DNA of 64,000 bases from Salinisphaera sp. (GCA_027858915.1 JAQIBT010000074.1:1-64000), one strand, 5' to 3'; counted from the first letter of the stretch, positions 34,205 through 43,898 are shown. Numbers and translations: made by a program. The notes: a model not told the origin generated them from the sequence alone.

Positions 34205-35653
34205 ATGAACACAGGGCCTTATCTCAACTGGATCGGCGGTGAGTGGCTCGCTGGCAACACCACCACGACCAATATCAATCCCTCGGATCTGAGCGACACG
34301 ATCGGCGAATATGCGTTGGCAGACGCCGGCCAGGTTGAGTCAGCGGTCGAAGCCGCCCGCTCGGCGCAGCGATCGTGGGCCGAAACGGGTCTGGAAAAAC
34401 GTTATCAGGTGCTGCACGCCATCGGCGACGAACTGATGGCGCGCAGCGCCGAACTGGGCCGCGAGCTGTCGCGCGAGGAAGGCAAGCCGCTGGCCGAAGG
34501 CAAGGGCGAAGTCTATCGCTCCGGCCAGTTCTTCACCTACTACGCGGCCGAGGTTCTTCGCCAGATGGGTGAGACTGCCGACTCGGTGCGCCCCGGCATC
34601 GAGATTGATATCCGCCGCGAGCCGGTCGGCGTGGTCGGCGTCATCAGCCCCTGGAATTTCCCGATGGCCACTGCCGTCTGGAAGATCGCGCCGGCGCTTG
34701 CATTCGGCAACGCCGTAGTCTGGAAACCGGCCGAACTGGTGCCACACAGCGCCTGGGCGCTGGCCGAGATCATCTCGCGCCAGGCCGATCTGCCGGCCGG
34801 CACCTTCAACCTGATCATCGGCAAGGGCTCGATGGTCGGCCAGGCGCTCATCGAGTCGAAACGGATCCACGCCGTCAGCTTTACCGGCTCGCTCGCGGTC
34901 GGCCAGAAAGTGCTTCTGGCCACTGCGAAGAACATGGTCCGCTGCCAGCTCGAACTGGGCAGCAAGAACGCGCTGGTAGTGATGGACGACGCCAACCTGG
35001 ATACCGCCGTACAGGCAGCCGTGGCCGGCGGCTATTCCGGCAGCGGCCAGAAATGCACGGCGTCGTCCAGGCTAATCGTGCACGAGGCGATTCACGATCG
35101 CTTCGTCGAGGCGCTGGCAGACAAGCTGCGCGCGATGACGGTTGGCCCGGGCCTGGATGAGGCCACCCAGGTCGGGCCGGTCGTCAGCGCACAAGCGCTA
35201 GCGGGCATTGAGGCGCATATCCAGGCGGCCGAGAAAGCCGGTGCGAAACGGCTGTGCGGCGGCGAGCGCGTGAACGCCGCAACCGACGGCCATTTCCTGT
35301 CGCCCGCCCTGCTGGTCGATACCGACAACACGATGACGATCAACCGCGAAGAAGTCTTCGGCCCGGTCGCCTGTGTGATCAAGGCCCGTGATTTCGAACA
35401 CGCGCTGGCGCTGACCAACGACACCGAGTACGGCCTGACCGCCGGCATCATCACCGAATCGCTCAGCCACGCCTATCGCTTCAAGCGCGAAGCCCAGGCC
35501 GGCTGCGTAATGGTCAATCTTGCGACCGCCGGTACCGATTATCACGTGCCCTTCGGCGGCACCAAGGCATCCAGCTTCGGCACGCGCGAACAGGGCCAGT
35601 ACGCCCGCGAGTTCTATACCGAGGTCAAGACCACCTATATCAAGGCCGGCTGA
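34205..35653 (+). CDS. NAD(P)-dependent aldehyde dehydrogenase
   Basis: 482 residues. GVISPWNFPMATAVWKIAPA with the catalytic Asn, NAVVWKPAELVPHSA with the cofactor Lys, FTGSLAVGQKV, catalytic Glu in LELGSKNALVVMDDAN, catalytic Cys in GSGQKCTASSR, and EEVFGPVACV. This is close in form to alpha-ketoglutaric semialdehyde dehydrogenases (KGSADH group), but substrate cannot be set from sequence alone. First gene of a rightward operon with the M19 homologue, a BCCT carrier and two unknown genes; the next gene begins 14 bases on. Confidence 0.85.
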   Translation: MNTGPYLNWIGGEWLAGNTTTTNINPSDLSDTIGEYALADAGQVESAVEAARSAQRSWAETGLEKRYQVLHAIGDELMARSAELGRELSREEGKPLAEGKGEVYRSGQFFTYYAAEVLRQMGETADSVRPGIEIDIRREPVGVVGVISPWNFPMATAVWKIAPALAFGNAVVWKPAELVPHSAWALAEIISRQADLPAGTFNLIIGKGSMVGQALIESKRIHAVSFTGSLAVGQKVLLATAKNMVRCQLELGSKNALVVMDDANLDTAVQAAVAGGYSGSGQKCTASSRLIVHEAIHDRFVEALADKLRAMTVGPGLDEATQVGPVVSAQALAGIEAHIQAAEKAGAKRLCGGERVNAATDGHFLSPALLVDTDNTMTINREEVFGPVACVIKARDFEHALALTNDTEYGLTAGIITESLSHAYRFKREAQAGCVMVNLATAGTDYHVPFGGTKASSFGTREQGQYAREFYTEVKTTYIKAG

Positions 35654-35667
35654 GAGGAGTATTGATC

Positions 35668-36711
35668 ATGAACCACGCTAATACCGCTATCCGGCCCGTC
35701 AATCAGGATGCCGCGGCGCTCCATCGCTCACTCACGGTTGTCGACGGTCTGCAGTATGCCAACTGGGACCGCGAGATATTCGAGCAGTTGGTTGCTGCCG
35801 GCGTATCGGGCGTCCACGCCACCATCGTCTATCACGAAACCTGCCGCGAGACGCTGTTGCGACTTGGCGAATGGAATCGGCGTTTCGATGCCTACCCAGA
35901 GCTGATTTTGCCCGTGCATGAGATGGCCGATATCCGGCGCGCCAAGGCAGAAGGCCGGGTCGGCGTGTTCTTCGGTGCCCAGAACTGTTCGCCGATCGAG
36001 GATGACATCGATCTGGTCGCAATCTTCCGTCGGCTCGGGCTGCTGATCATGCAGCTCACCTACAACAACCAGAGCCTGCTGGCCACCGGCTGCTACGAGA
36101 CCGACGACACCGGCATCACCCGCTTTGGACGCGAGGTCATCCGCGAGATGAACCGCGTCGGCATGGTCATCGATATGTCGCACAGCGGGGAGCGGAGCAC
36201 GCTGGAGGCGATCGAGCTGTCGGCCCGCCCGATCTTGATCTCGCACGCCAACCCGCTGTTCTTTCATGCGGCCAAGCGCAACAAGTCCGAGCGTGTCCTG
36301 CGCGCGCTGGCTGAATCCGGCGGTCTGCTGGGCCTGAGCACCTATGCCATGCATCTGCCGGGCGGCGGCGACTGTACTCTGCTCCAGTTCTGCGACATGG
36401 TGGCGCGCACGGTGGATCTGATGGGCATTGAGCACGTCGGTGTGGGTACCGATCTATGCCAGAAACAGCCTACGGACATCCTCACCTGGATGCGCAACGG
36501 CCGCTGGTCTAGGACGCTCGACTTTGGCGAAGGCAGCGCAGAGCAGCCCGACTGGCCAGCCCAGCCCCACTGGTTCCGGGGTGCGACCGACTATCCCAAT
36601 CTCACCGCGGGCCTGCTTGCGCGCGGTTTCGAAGCACACGAGATCGCCCGGATCATGGGTGAGAACTGGCTGGATTTCCTGACCGCCGCTACCCAGGCAT
36701 CGACAGCCTGA
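35668..36711 (+). CDS. M19 (renal dipeptidase)-family protein with a degenerate metal site
   Basis: 347 residues from ATG 35668, eight bases behind GAGAGGAG. Retained ligands are His in VIDMSHSGERST, His in ILISHANPLFFH, and Arg and Asp in AAKRNKSERV and VGVGTDLC. The family's first His-x-Asp (normally DGHND) reads DGLQYANWD, and the bridging Glu is replaced in FFGAQNCS. This matches a subgroup I recall beside glycine-betaine/dimethylglycine genes in Pseudomonas. It may act on a non-peptide amide or use one metal. A strong RBS and 14-base spacing tie it to the aldehyde dehydrogenase. Confidence 0.8.
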   Translation: MNHANTAIRPVNQDAAALHRSLTVVDGLQYANWDREIFEQLVAAGVSGVHATIVYHETCRETLLRLGEWNRRFDAYPELILPVHEMADIRRAKAEGRVGVFFGAQNCSPIEDDIDLVAIFRRLGLLIMQLTYNNQSLLATGCYETDDTGITRFGREVIREMNRVGMVIDMSHSGERSTLEAIELSARPILISHANPLFFHAAKRNKSERVLRALAESGGLLGLSTYAMHLPGGGDCTLLQFCDMVARTVDLMGIEHVGVGTDLCQKQPTDILTWMRNGRWSRTLDFGEGSAEQPDWPAQPHWFRGATDYPNLTAGLLARGFEAHEIARIMGENWLDFLTAATQASTA

Positions 36712-36775
36712 GCCGGGCGTTTCCGGCACATCACATAAATAATAAGACGAGCCTGTTCGGGCATAGGAGGATGAT

Positions 36776-38365
36776 ATGAGTACAACCAATCCGACGGATG
36801 AAACCGTATCCCGCGCCGCGGCGCCGGCCAAGTGGCATCAGGGCACCGACTGGCGGGTATTCGTACTCAGTGCCGTCCCCCTGCTGATTTTTGTGGTGTT
36901 TGCGCTAATGGACGTCGATACGACGTCGGCTGCCGTGAACATCGCCTTCGCCTGGTCGGCGAGCATGTTTGGTGCCTATTGGCAGGTTCTGTTGCTGGCG
37001 ACTTTCTTCATCGGGCTGGGCATCGCGGTGTCACGTTCCGGCGCGGCGCGGCTTGGCAACACCTGCGAAACCGACTTCAGTACCTTTCAATGGATGTCGG
37101 TGATCATTTGCACCCTGCTGGCCGGGGGCGGCGTGTTCTGGTCGGCAGCAGAGCCGATTGCTCATTTCATCTCTCCGCCGCCAATCTTCTCGGCGGCCAC
37201 CGGCACCCCGCAGGCTGCCATCAACGCGCTGGCCGAGTCGTTCATGGACTGGGGCTTTCTGGCCTGGGCGATTCTCGCCAGCCTGACCGGCATCGTGCTC
37301 GCGCATCTGCATTATGATCGCGGCCTGCCACTGTTGCCCCGTACCCTGCTTTATCCGGTGTTCGGCAATCGCGTCATGCACGGCTGGTTCGGCGCACTGG
37401 TCGATGCGGTCTGCGTGCTTGCGGTCGCGGCGGGCACGATCGGGCCCATCGGTTTCCTCGGACTACAGCTGGGATTCGGCTTGCAGGTCCTTTTCGGCCT
37501 GCCGAACGTCTTCATCACCCAAGCCATCCTCATCGCGTTGCTGACCTCGATCTATGTGATATCCGCGATGACCGGGATTACGCGCGGCATTCAGATACTC
37601 AGCCGGTTCAACGTCATTCTTGGCCTTGGCCTGATGGCCTTCGTGCTGCTGTTCGGCCCTACCGCCTTCATCATCAATTCCTTTGTGCAGGCATTTGGCA
37701 CCTATATCCAGAAGTTCATCCCCATGGCGACCTACCGCGGGGATCCGCAGTGGCTGTCCTATTGGACGGTGTTCTTCTGGGGCTGGTTTCTGGGTTACGG
37801 CCCGCTCATGGCCATGCTGGTCGCCAAGATCTCACGCGGCCGCACTATTCGTCAGATGGTTATCGTGGTGTCGCTGCTGGCCCCGATCATCACGACCTTC
37901 TGGTTTACCGTGCTCGGCGGCTCCGGTCTGGCCTATGAACTGACTGATCCGGGTTCAGTATCCAACGCATTCAAGGGTTTCAACCTGCCGGCTGCACTGC
38001 TGGCGATTACCCAGCAGATGCCGCTGGGCTTTCTGATGTCGATCCTGTTTCTGGTGCTCACCACAATCTTTGTAGCCACCACCGGTGATTCCATGACCTA
38101 CACCATCGCCATGGTGATGACCGGAGACGACGAACCGCGGACCTCGGTTCGTGTGTTCTGGGGTATCTCCATGGGCGTGGTCGCCGTGATACTGGTCAGC
38201 CTCGGTAACGGCGGCGTCTCGGCGCTGCAATCGTTTATCGTGGTAACCGCCGTGCCGGTGTCCCTCATTCTGTTGCCCTCGCTGTGGACCGCGCCGCAGA
38301 TTGCACGTCAGATGGCCCGTGAGCAAGGCATTATCGCCCCGGAACGTCGCGCCGAGTCCGTATAA
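36776..38365 (+). CDS. BCCT-family (betaine/carnitine/choline) transporter
   Basis: 529 residues, about 12 membrane helices. Conserved Trp/Gly block YWTVFFWGWFLGYGPLMAML and the GGGVFWSAAEPIAHF region with the conserved Trp of helix 3 are intact, then KISRGRTIRQM and the loop between helices. The short cytoplasmic tail lacks the long charged osmosensing extension of BetP, so this is more likely a nutrient carrier than an osmosensor. It sits between the dipeptidase homologue and two unknown genes on one transcript. Confidence 0.9.
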   Translation: MSTTNPTDETVSRAAAPAKWHQGTDWRVFVLSAVPLLIFVVFALMDVDTTSAAVNIAFAWSASMFGAYWQVLLLATFFIGLGIAVSRSGAARLGNTCETDFSTFQWMSVIICTLLAGGGVFWSAAEPIAHFISPPPIFSAATGTPQAAINALAESFMDWGFLAWAILASLTGIVLAHLHYDRGLPLLPRTLLYPVFGNRVMHGWFGALVDAVCVLAVAAGTIGPIGFLGLQLGFGLQVLFGLPNVFITQAILIALLTSIYVISAMTGITRGIQILSRFNVILGLGLMAFVLLFGPTAFIINSFVQAFGTYIQKFIPMATYRGDPQWLSYWTVFFWGWFLGYGPLMAMLVAKISRGRTIRQMVIVVSLLAPIITTFWFTVLGGSGLAYELTDPGSVSNAFKGFNLPAALLAITQQMPLGFLMSILFLVLTTIFVATTGDSMTYTIAMVMTGDDEPRTSVRVFWGISMGVVAVILVSLGNGGVSALQSFIVVTAVPVSLILLPSLWTAPQIARQMAREQGIIAPERRAESV

Positions 38366-38379
38366 GGGAGGAGTCTGAC

Positions 38380-40125
38380 GTGAATAGGCAAGACGCACTA
38401 CACAACAATCCGGCAGAGGAAGCCACCCTGAGCTTGCGCCCAGCGGCACAGGTCATGCCGCTGGCACGCCTTGGCAGCCTGTTCCAGACACGGTTGAGCT
38501 TCACTCGCAGCCTGGTGCGCCAGATGATTTCGCAACGCTGGCAGATCGATACCGAGCGTTTCGATATCGATGACGACGGCTACGGCGATGCGGTCTATCG
38601 CATCCAGACACCGGGCGGAATCTACCGGTTCGTCCTGTTCTCGCGCTACCTCGACCCCTCTATTCGCAGCGACCGCGTGATCGCACAGCAATGGGATCTG
38701 GCGTTCGCCCTGTGCGAAGGAGAACTCAGCGAAGCCGATCTGGATCGGCTCAGAGCCAATGTGCCAAGGCAGGAAGCCGGTCGCTGTTCGGCGCGCGTGC
38801 TTACCCTGTCGCGCGCGAATCGCAGCCAGCGTAATTTCGAAGCGGTCATCGAACGGCTGGCTGCCGGCCAGCAGCCGGACGCCGCCTGGTTCGAACGGGT
38901 GGGCTATCTCTATCGCACCACTGCGGTCTACGGCAACGGCAAATTCGGTCTGGCCGACTACGACCGGCTACGTTCCGATCCGACATTCGCCCGCCCGTTC
39001 AGCGCGCAGATGTTCACTGTTTTCATGGTGCGTCATTTCACCCTGGCGCAGGTAGAACATATCGCGCACCAACGGGCGCCGCATACGGCGGTTGCGCTCG
39101 CTCCGGCGGTCAAACGCTATATCGGAATTGGAAACTCCACCGGACTCGGTATGGCGCCGTTTCTCATCAGTCATCCGCAGCTCATCGATCGCTGGGTAGA
39201 ACAGCGTGAAACCGCTCTGGCCTGTGCGTTGGACGAGAACCCGAATGCCACTACGCTCGACCGGCTGACAGCAATGGTCAAGCGCGCGATCGCGCACATG
39301 CGCGAAACGCATACCGACGACGCAGAACAGGCCCAGGCCGACCGTTTAACCGTGAACGAACTCACGGCACTCCGACGCTGGCTTGCCACCCGTCGTCAAA
39401 CGCGCCTGATGACGGGATGGCAGACCTTGGTCATCCACGCCGAACGCCGCTGGTCGCTGCAAACCCAGGAACTGCTCAACAGTCTGTTGATGGAACTGTA
39501 CCCGGAGAGCATCAACGCGCTGGAAGACGATCTGAGCGTGGACCCGCCAGCGCCGATGGACTGCGACGCCTCGCTTGATGAACTCAAGAGGCTGATCGAG
39601 ACCCGCTACGACTGGGCGCTGAGCTATGATTTCGCCGATCCGGAAGAACAACGTTATTTCTGGTATCGCGCGGCCGCCAAGGAAGAGCCACGACTAGGAC
39701 AGCGCGAACGCGATGCCGGCGCCGACCGAGAGATCGGGCTGGATATTGCGCGTGCCGTGCGCCTCTGCTACGACGCGCTGTGTCAGCATCTGGCCGATGA
39801 ACCCCAGGCCGACGTGGTCGATTTCCTGCTGGCCGCGCCTGCGCATCGGGCCGTAGTCCGGCGGATACAGAACCTCGGCGCGCTGCGCTACGGCGATATC
39901 CGCGCGAATCTGCTTGGACGCGACTGTCGGCCGCTCGATCTGCTGCGTTGCAAGCTGTCGTTCTTTGGGGCCAGCAAGTTCGATCCACGCTCTGATCGCT
40001 GGGTCCGGATCACCTTGTTCCAGGGCGCACCGCTGGTCGAGGATCTGGCCGACGCCCACGTCGAATACGACTGGTTCCTGCCGGTTCGACCGGGTCAGGC
40101 GGCTTCGACTGTTCAATCGGTTTGA
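38380..40125 (+). CDS. Unrecognised 581-residue protein of the BCCT operon
   Basis: Starts at GTG 38380, seven bases behind AGGGAGGAG. It is soluble, with no signal or membrane helix. The N-terminal third (LSFTRSLVRQMISQRWQIDT, YRFVLFSRYLDPSIRSDRVI) is basic. The middle holds HTAVALAPAVKRYIGIGNST with a Gly-rich loop (GIGNSTGLGM), a paired-Arg helix (LRRWLATRRQTRLMTGWQTL) and an acidic stretch. The end is LRYGDIRANLLGRDCRPLDL, then CKLSFFGASKFDPRSDR. I do not recognise the family. It is followed two bases after its stop by the DUF3726-like gene, so the two are likely partners. Confidence 0.75.
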   Translation: MNRQDALHNNPAEEATLSLRPAAQVMPLARLGSLFQTRLSFTRSLVRQMISQRWQIDTERFDIDDDGYGDAVYRIQTPGGIYRFVLFSRYLDPSIRSDRVIAQQWDLAFALCEGELSEADLDRLRANVPRQEAGRCSARVLTLSRANRSQRNFEAVIERLAAGQQPDAAWFERVGYLYRTTAVYGNGKFGLADYDRLRSDPTFARPFSAQMFTVFMVRHFTLAQVEHIAHQRAPHTAVALAPAVKRYIGIGNSTGLGMAPFLISHPQLIDRWVEQRETALACALDENPNATTLDRLTAMVKRAIAHMRETHTDDAEQAQADRLTVNELTALRRWLATRRQTRLMTGWQTLVIHAERRWSLQTQELLNSLLMELYPESINALEDDLSVDPPAPMDCDASLDELKRLIETRYDWALSYDFADPEEQRYFWYRAAAKEEPRLGQRERDAGADREIGLDIARAVRLCYDALCQHLADEPQADVVDFLLAAPAHRAVVRRIQNLGALRYGDIRANLLGRDCRPLDLLRCKLSFFGASKFDPRSDRWVRITLFQGAPLVEDLADAHVEYDWFLPVRPGQAASTVQSV

Positions 40126-40126
40126 G

Positions 40127-40849
40127 ATGATGCCGCAGATTTCTCACAACGAACTCATCAATACCGTCGAAAAAGCCTTCGAGGCGATGGGGCTGCGTCC
40201 CGGTGAGCGCGCAGAAGCCGCCGAGGCAATCGGCTGGCTCGAACGCCACGGCCTAGACGGCATAGCGGAGCTAGTCAAGGCGCTGGATCACATGCCCGCC
40301 GAGGCCCACGGGCAACTCGAGGAACGCTATCGAGACGGCGGACTGCGCGTATTCTCGGCCGGCGGCCAGAGCATCCTCAGCGCCGGCGGCGTCGCCGTCG
40401 ATGCAGTGCTGTCGATGGCGCGGCGCCACGGGCTGGCAACGGTACGCATCGAAAACTGTCACAACCGTGCTCTGATCGCCGGCTTCCTGACCCGTTCGGT
40501 GTATCAGAAGACCGGCGTGCTGGCCTGCTGGAGCAACCGTCATCAATCGCGCCTGCATCTGGTGTGGCACAGCGGCCTTGATCGGTTCCCCACCTTGCGC
40601 GTCCAGGAGCGTCCGCGCGCGGCCACGGCTGACCAGTCGCTGACCCTGATCGCCAGCCGCGCGCTCGATCTCCAGCCCAATCTACCGCCAGATTCAGACA
40701 CCCACCGGCTTATCTATGCGGCCGATCCGGATACCATGCAGCAGGCCGAGACACAGGCGCTGACCCAGGGCCTGACGGTATCCGACGAGGCCTGGGACCG
40801 TATCAAGCATATTGCCCGCGGCGTACTGGTGGACGACGGGCTCGATTGA
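40127..40849 (+). CDS. DUF3726-like protein
   Basis: 240 residues from ATG 40127 (or the next ATG, 40130). ISHNELINTVEKAFEAMGLR, then EAAEAIGWLERHGLDGIAEL and the central AVDAVLSMARRHGLATVRI and CHNRALIAGFLTRSVYQKTG resemble DUF3726 proteins, whose function is unknown. No membrane helix. The start is one base past the stop of the 581-residue gene, which points to co-translation and joint action. Confidence 0.75.
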   Translation: MMPQISHNELINTVEKAFEAMGLRPGERAEAAEAIGWLERHGLDGIAELVKALDHMPAEAHGQLEERYRDGGLRVFSAGGQSILSAGGVAVDAVLSMARRHGLATVRIENCHNRALIAGFLTRSVYQKTGVLACWSNRHQSRLHLVWHSGLDRFPTLRVQERPRAATADQSLTLIASRALDLQPNLPPDSDTHRLIYAADPDTMQQAETQALTQGLTVSDEAWDRIKHIARGVLVDDGLD

Positions 40850-40866
40850 CCGCGGCGCCCCGCCTC

Positions 40867-41790
40867 TCAGGCCGCCTGTTCCGACGCCTCGCCGACTACG
40901 CCGAAGTGAGTATACAGCCGATCTAGCACGCCGCGCAGTGCTTCGCCCTGGAGCGCCATGCGCGCCGTGAGTTCGGCCACGGCATCGTCGACGTCGACCG
41001 AGTCCAGGTCATCCTGAATCAGATCCAGCGCACGAATACGCTTGAGATCCAGATTCTCGTCCAGATCGAATTCAATCGCATCGTCTACGGCCACGTTGAG
41101 CTTGACCGCCTGCATGCCCGCTGCCAGATGCGCCTGTACTTCCTCGCGTTGCAGATCCATGGCGGTCACGCGCACGGTCGACTTGACCTCGTCGCTGGAC
41201 TCGAAGGAACAACGGTCGCCGCATTCGAAGCCGTTGGGCAGCGTGGTCGGATCCTCGACCCAGCGGCTGAGCTCCTCGATCGGTGGCACGCGGCTGTCGG
41301 CACGCTTGACCGGCAACGAACCAAGCGCTTCGCGCAGTGCCGCGACGATATCCTCGGCGCGTTTTTCCGAACCGACGTCCACCCAGACCCGGCTGGATCG
41401 CAGATCAACGATTACCGGCGTGCGCTTGGAACGGGTGAAGGCACGCGGCAGCAGTTCGAAATGGGCTTCGTCGCGGATATCGGCTTTCTCACGCCGGCTC
41501 ACCTTGCGGCCTTCAGCGGTTTCAATGCGCTCGACGCGTTCATCAACCTCTTCGGTCAACACCGCACCCGGCAGAACCCGCGTAATTTCCTGGTGAACAG
41601 CAATGACCAACCCATCTACCGCGTAGCTCATGGCGTGTTCGCCCTTGATCGGCGGCACAAAACCGGCAACGCTCACCGTCTGATTCCCGCACTCGGGGCA
41701 GAGCGCATCTGCCAGTTTTTCTTCCAGTTCGGCAGCTGTCCACTTGAACGGTTCAGAGCCGAGAAACACACAGAGATTACGTATCCACAT
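40867..41790 (-). CDS. rdgC: Recombination-associated protein RdgC
   Basis: 307 residues, full length. MWIRNLCVFLGSEPFKWTAA, then GFVPPIKGEHAMSYAVDGLV and LPGAVLTEEVDERVERIETA, GRKVSRREKADIRDEAHFEL and LPRAFTRSKRTPVIVDLRSS are RdgC blocks. It forms a ring dimer around DNA and limits RecA filament action. Convergent with the DUF3726-like gene 17 bases away. Confidence 0.95.
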   Translation of the reverse strand: MWIRNLCVFLGSEPFKWTAAELEEKLADALCPECGNQTVSVAGFVPPIKGEHAMSYAVDGLVIAVHQEITRVLPGAVLTEEVDERVERIETAEGRKVSRREKADIRDEAHFELLPRAFTRSKRTPVIVDLRSSRVWVDVGSEKRAEDIVAALREALGSLPVKRADSRVPPIEELSRWVEDPTTLPNGFECGDRCSFESSDEVKSTVRVTAMDLQREEVQAHLAAGMQAVKLNVAVDDAIEFDLDENLDLKRIRALDLIQDDLDSVDVDDAVAELTARMALQGEALRGVLDRLYTHFGVVGEASEQAA

Positions 41791-42078
41791 GCTAGATATC
41801 CAAGTCTTTTTGAAAGTGATTTAGAATGCCAAGCCGCGCGGTCGTCCCGCTCGTCCATGCCCTGCTGCTGCGCACAATACGCTGGCCTCAGACCCGGCTC
41901 AAGAACAGTTGGTACGCGACGCAAAAACAGTGCCGGACAGACAGGCGATACGCTGTCGATCGTTGCGCGGGCTACTGGTGGCAATCCGGCTATGGCAACA
42001 TATGCAGCTCGCCGCAGATCGGGTATGTCGGCTTCTGTCGCAACCACCCGCCGTTGTCTCGTCCTCCGGATATCATCA

Positions 42079-43113
42079 ATGCGTTGGATTTATTGTCGCC
42101 TGTCCGTCATTGCTGTTGTGCTCGTCACCCTGGCCGTCGCCGGCTGCAGCAAGCCATCGAGCGGCGTGAAGACCGAAATCGGCTACATGCCGATTCTGCC
42201 GGATGCGCAACTGTTCGTCGCCTTGGAAGACGGTGATATCGCCAAAGCAGGCATTGACGCCAAACTGATCTCTTTCCAGAACGGCCCGGCGATTGTACAG
42301 GCGCTGGCATCGGGCCAGCTTGATGTGGCTTATTTCGGCATCGGCCCAACCATGGTGGCGCGCTCCAAGGGGGCGGATATCCGCGTCGTAGCCGCAAACA
42401 TCGTCGATCAGATCAGTTTTGTCGCCATGGGCAATCTGGCGCCTTATTTCGACAGCGGCGATCCATCAACCGCATTCGCCCGCTTTAAGGCCGACAAGGG
42501 ACGGCCAGCCAAGATATCCACCTTCCCGGTGGGCTCGGTGCCCCAGACGGTGCTCAGCTACTGGCTGAAAAACACGCTGCACGACAACGGCGATGATCTC
42601 CAGCTGGTCTACCAGGGTGCCTCGCAGGTGCAGCAGTCGCTGCTGACCGGCGCAGTAGACGGTGCTGCAATTCTGGAGCCGGTGGTATCGATCGTGCAGA
42701 AGCGCCGTCCCGAAGCGCGCGTGATCGCCAGCGGTGCGCAGATGTTCAAGGACCAGCCCGGCGCGGTGCTGGCGGTGCGCCAGTCGTATCTCGAGAAACA
42801 CCCCAGGATCGTCGAAAAACTGGTAGCAGCTCATATCAAGGCGACCCATGAACTGCAGCAGAACAGTCCGCAGGCGATTGATGCGGTGTCCAAATACGTG
42901 GGCGGCGGGCGTCTGCCGCGCGACGTGATCAAAACCGCTGTGGCCCATTCTGCCAGTCATTTCGTGGCCGACCCGCATCGGATCATAGACTCGACCCAGC
43001 GCATGTATGATTTTCAGCGCCAGATCGGCACGCTCAAGGCCGAGCTGGACGTGAAGGCATTGTTCGACACGACGTTCTACGACAAGCTCGATCAAAACGC
43101 CCCGACCGATTGA
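42079..43113 (+). CDS. ABC-transporter substrate-binding lipoprotein (SsuA/TauA/NMT1-like)
   Basis: 344 residues from ATG 42079; the long upstream open frame is antisense to rdgC and is not used. Signal peptide MRWIYCRLSVIAVVLVTLAV with lipobox VAGC (Cys near 23). The body is of the SsuA type: IGYMPILPDAQLFVALEDGD, FQNGPAIVQALASGQLDVAY, FGIGPTMVARSKGADIRVVA, VGSVPQTVLSYWLKN and LLTGAVDGAAILEP. It would hand a sulfonate, nitrate-like or amine-type ligand to the permease; the ligand is unknown. The permease starts in a TGATG overlap. Confidence 0.85.
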   Translation: MRWIYCRLSVIAVVLVTLAVAGCSKPSSGVKTEIGYMPILPDAQLFVALEDGDIAKAGIDAKLISFQNGPAIVQALASGQLDVAYFGIGPTMVARSKGADIRVVAANIVDQISFVAMGNLAPYFDSGDPSTAFARFKADKGRPAKISTFPVGSVPQTVLSYWLKNTLHDNGDDLQLVYQGASQVQQSLLTGAVDGAAILEPVVSIVQKRRPEARVIASGAQMFKDQPGAVLAVRQSYLEKHPRIVEKLVAAHIKATHELQQNSPQAIDAVSKYVGGGRLPRDVIKTAVAHSASHFVADPHRIIDSTQRMYDFQRQIGTLKAELDVKALFDTTFYDKLDQNAPTD

Positions 43114-43898
43114 TGAGCACGTCCGACTCCAGGCAGCGCAGACTGGCCGGGCGTCTGCGCAGGCCACTATTGGGCCTGGTCGGCGTCGCCGCCTTCATCC
43201 TGCTGTGGAAGCTGGCCTACATGTTCACCTGGGCGCCGCGCGGCACCCTGCCCGATCCGTTTTCAATCCCCGCGGCGCTCGTCAACGAGTGGCGCAACAA
43301 TCATTTGCTGCCCGCTGTCGGCTCCAGTCTGATCCATTACGTATGGGGACTCGCCGTCGGCACCCTGCTGGGCTTCGGCGTCGGCCTGCTCGCAGCGAGT
43401 TCAAGCTGGTTCGACGATTTTCATTACATGCTGGCCCGTGTGCTGCGGCCGATTCCGCCGCTGGCGTGGGTGGTGTTTGCCATCGCCTGGTTCCACGTCA
43501 GTCATGCGGGGGCGGCGTTCGTCATTTCGATCGGTGTGTTCTGGGTCAACTACTTTGCGACAGCCGCGGGCGTCGCGAACGTCGATCCGCGCTATTACGA
43601 ACTTGCCCAAGCATTCGGCCACGGCAGCTTCATCAAGCGCGTTACCAGCATCACGCTGCCGGGCGCCGCACCCGGTATTCTCTCAGGCATGCGCACCGGC
43701 GTCGGCCAGGCATGGATGACGCTGATTGCGGCCGAGCTGCTGGGAGTGCCCGGCATGGGTCAGCAGATGAATGCCGCCGCCGGCGTAGGGGCCTACGGCG
43801 CCGTGGTCGTCTATATGCTGGCGATCTCGCTGATCTACTCGATTTCCGACGGTTTGTTCTCACTCGTGCAGAACCGACTGCTGCGGTGGCGTCCATGA
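43113..43898 (+). CDS. ABC-transporter permease (SsuC/TauC-like)
   Basis: 261 residues from ATG 43113 in the TGATG of the binding protein. Six membrane helices; the EAA-type loop is present as YYELAQAFGHGSFIKRVTSI followed by TLPGAAPGILSGMR. RPIPPLAWVVFAIAWFHVSH and the preceding helix are typical of the sulfonate/taurine/nitrate group. Channel of a CUT-like importer with the ATPase downstream. Confidence 0.9.
   Translation: MSTSDSRQRRLAGRLRRPLLGLVGVAAFILLWKLAYMFTWAPRGTLPDPFSIPAALVNEWRNNHLLPAVGSSLIHYVWGLAVGTLLGFGVGLLAASSSWFDDFHYMLARVLRPIPPLAWVVFAIAWFHVSHAGAAFVISIGVFWVNYFATAAGVANVDPRYYELAQAFGHGSFIKRVTSITLPGAAPGILSGMRTGVGQAWMTLIAAELLGVPGMGQQMNAAAGVGAYGAVVVYMLAISLIYSISDGLFSLVQNRLLRWRP

Noticed and set aside
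41128-42078. Long open frame before the binding-protein start
   Set aside because: Antisense to rdgC, with no signal peptide; the lipoprotein start is at 42079.
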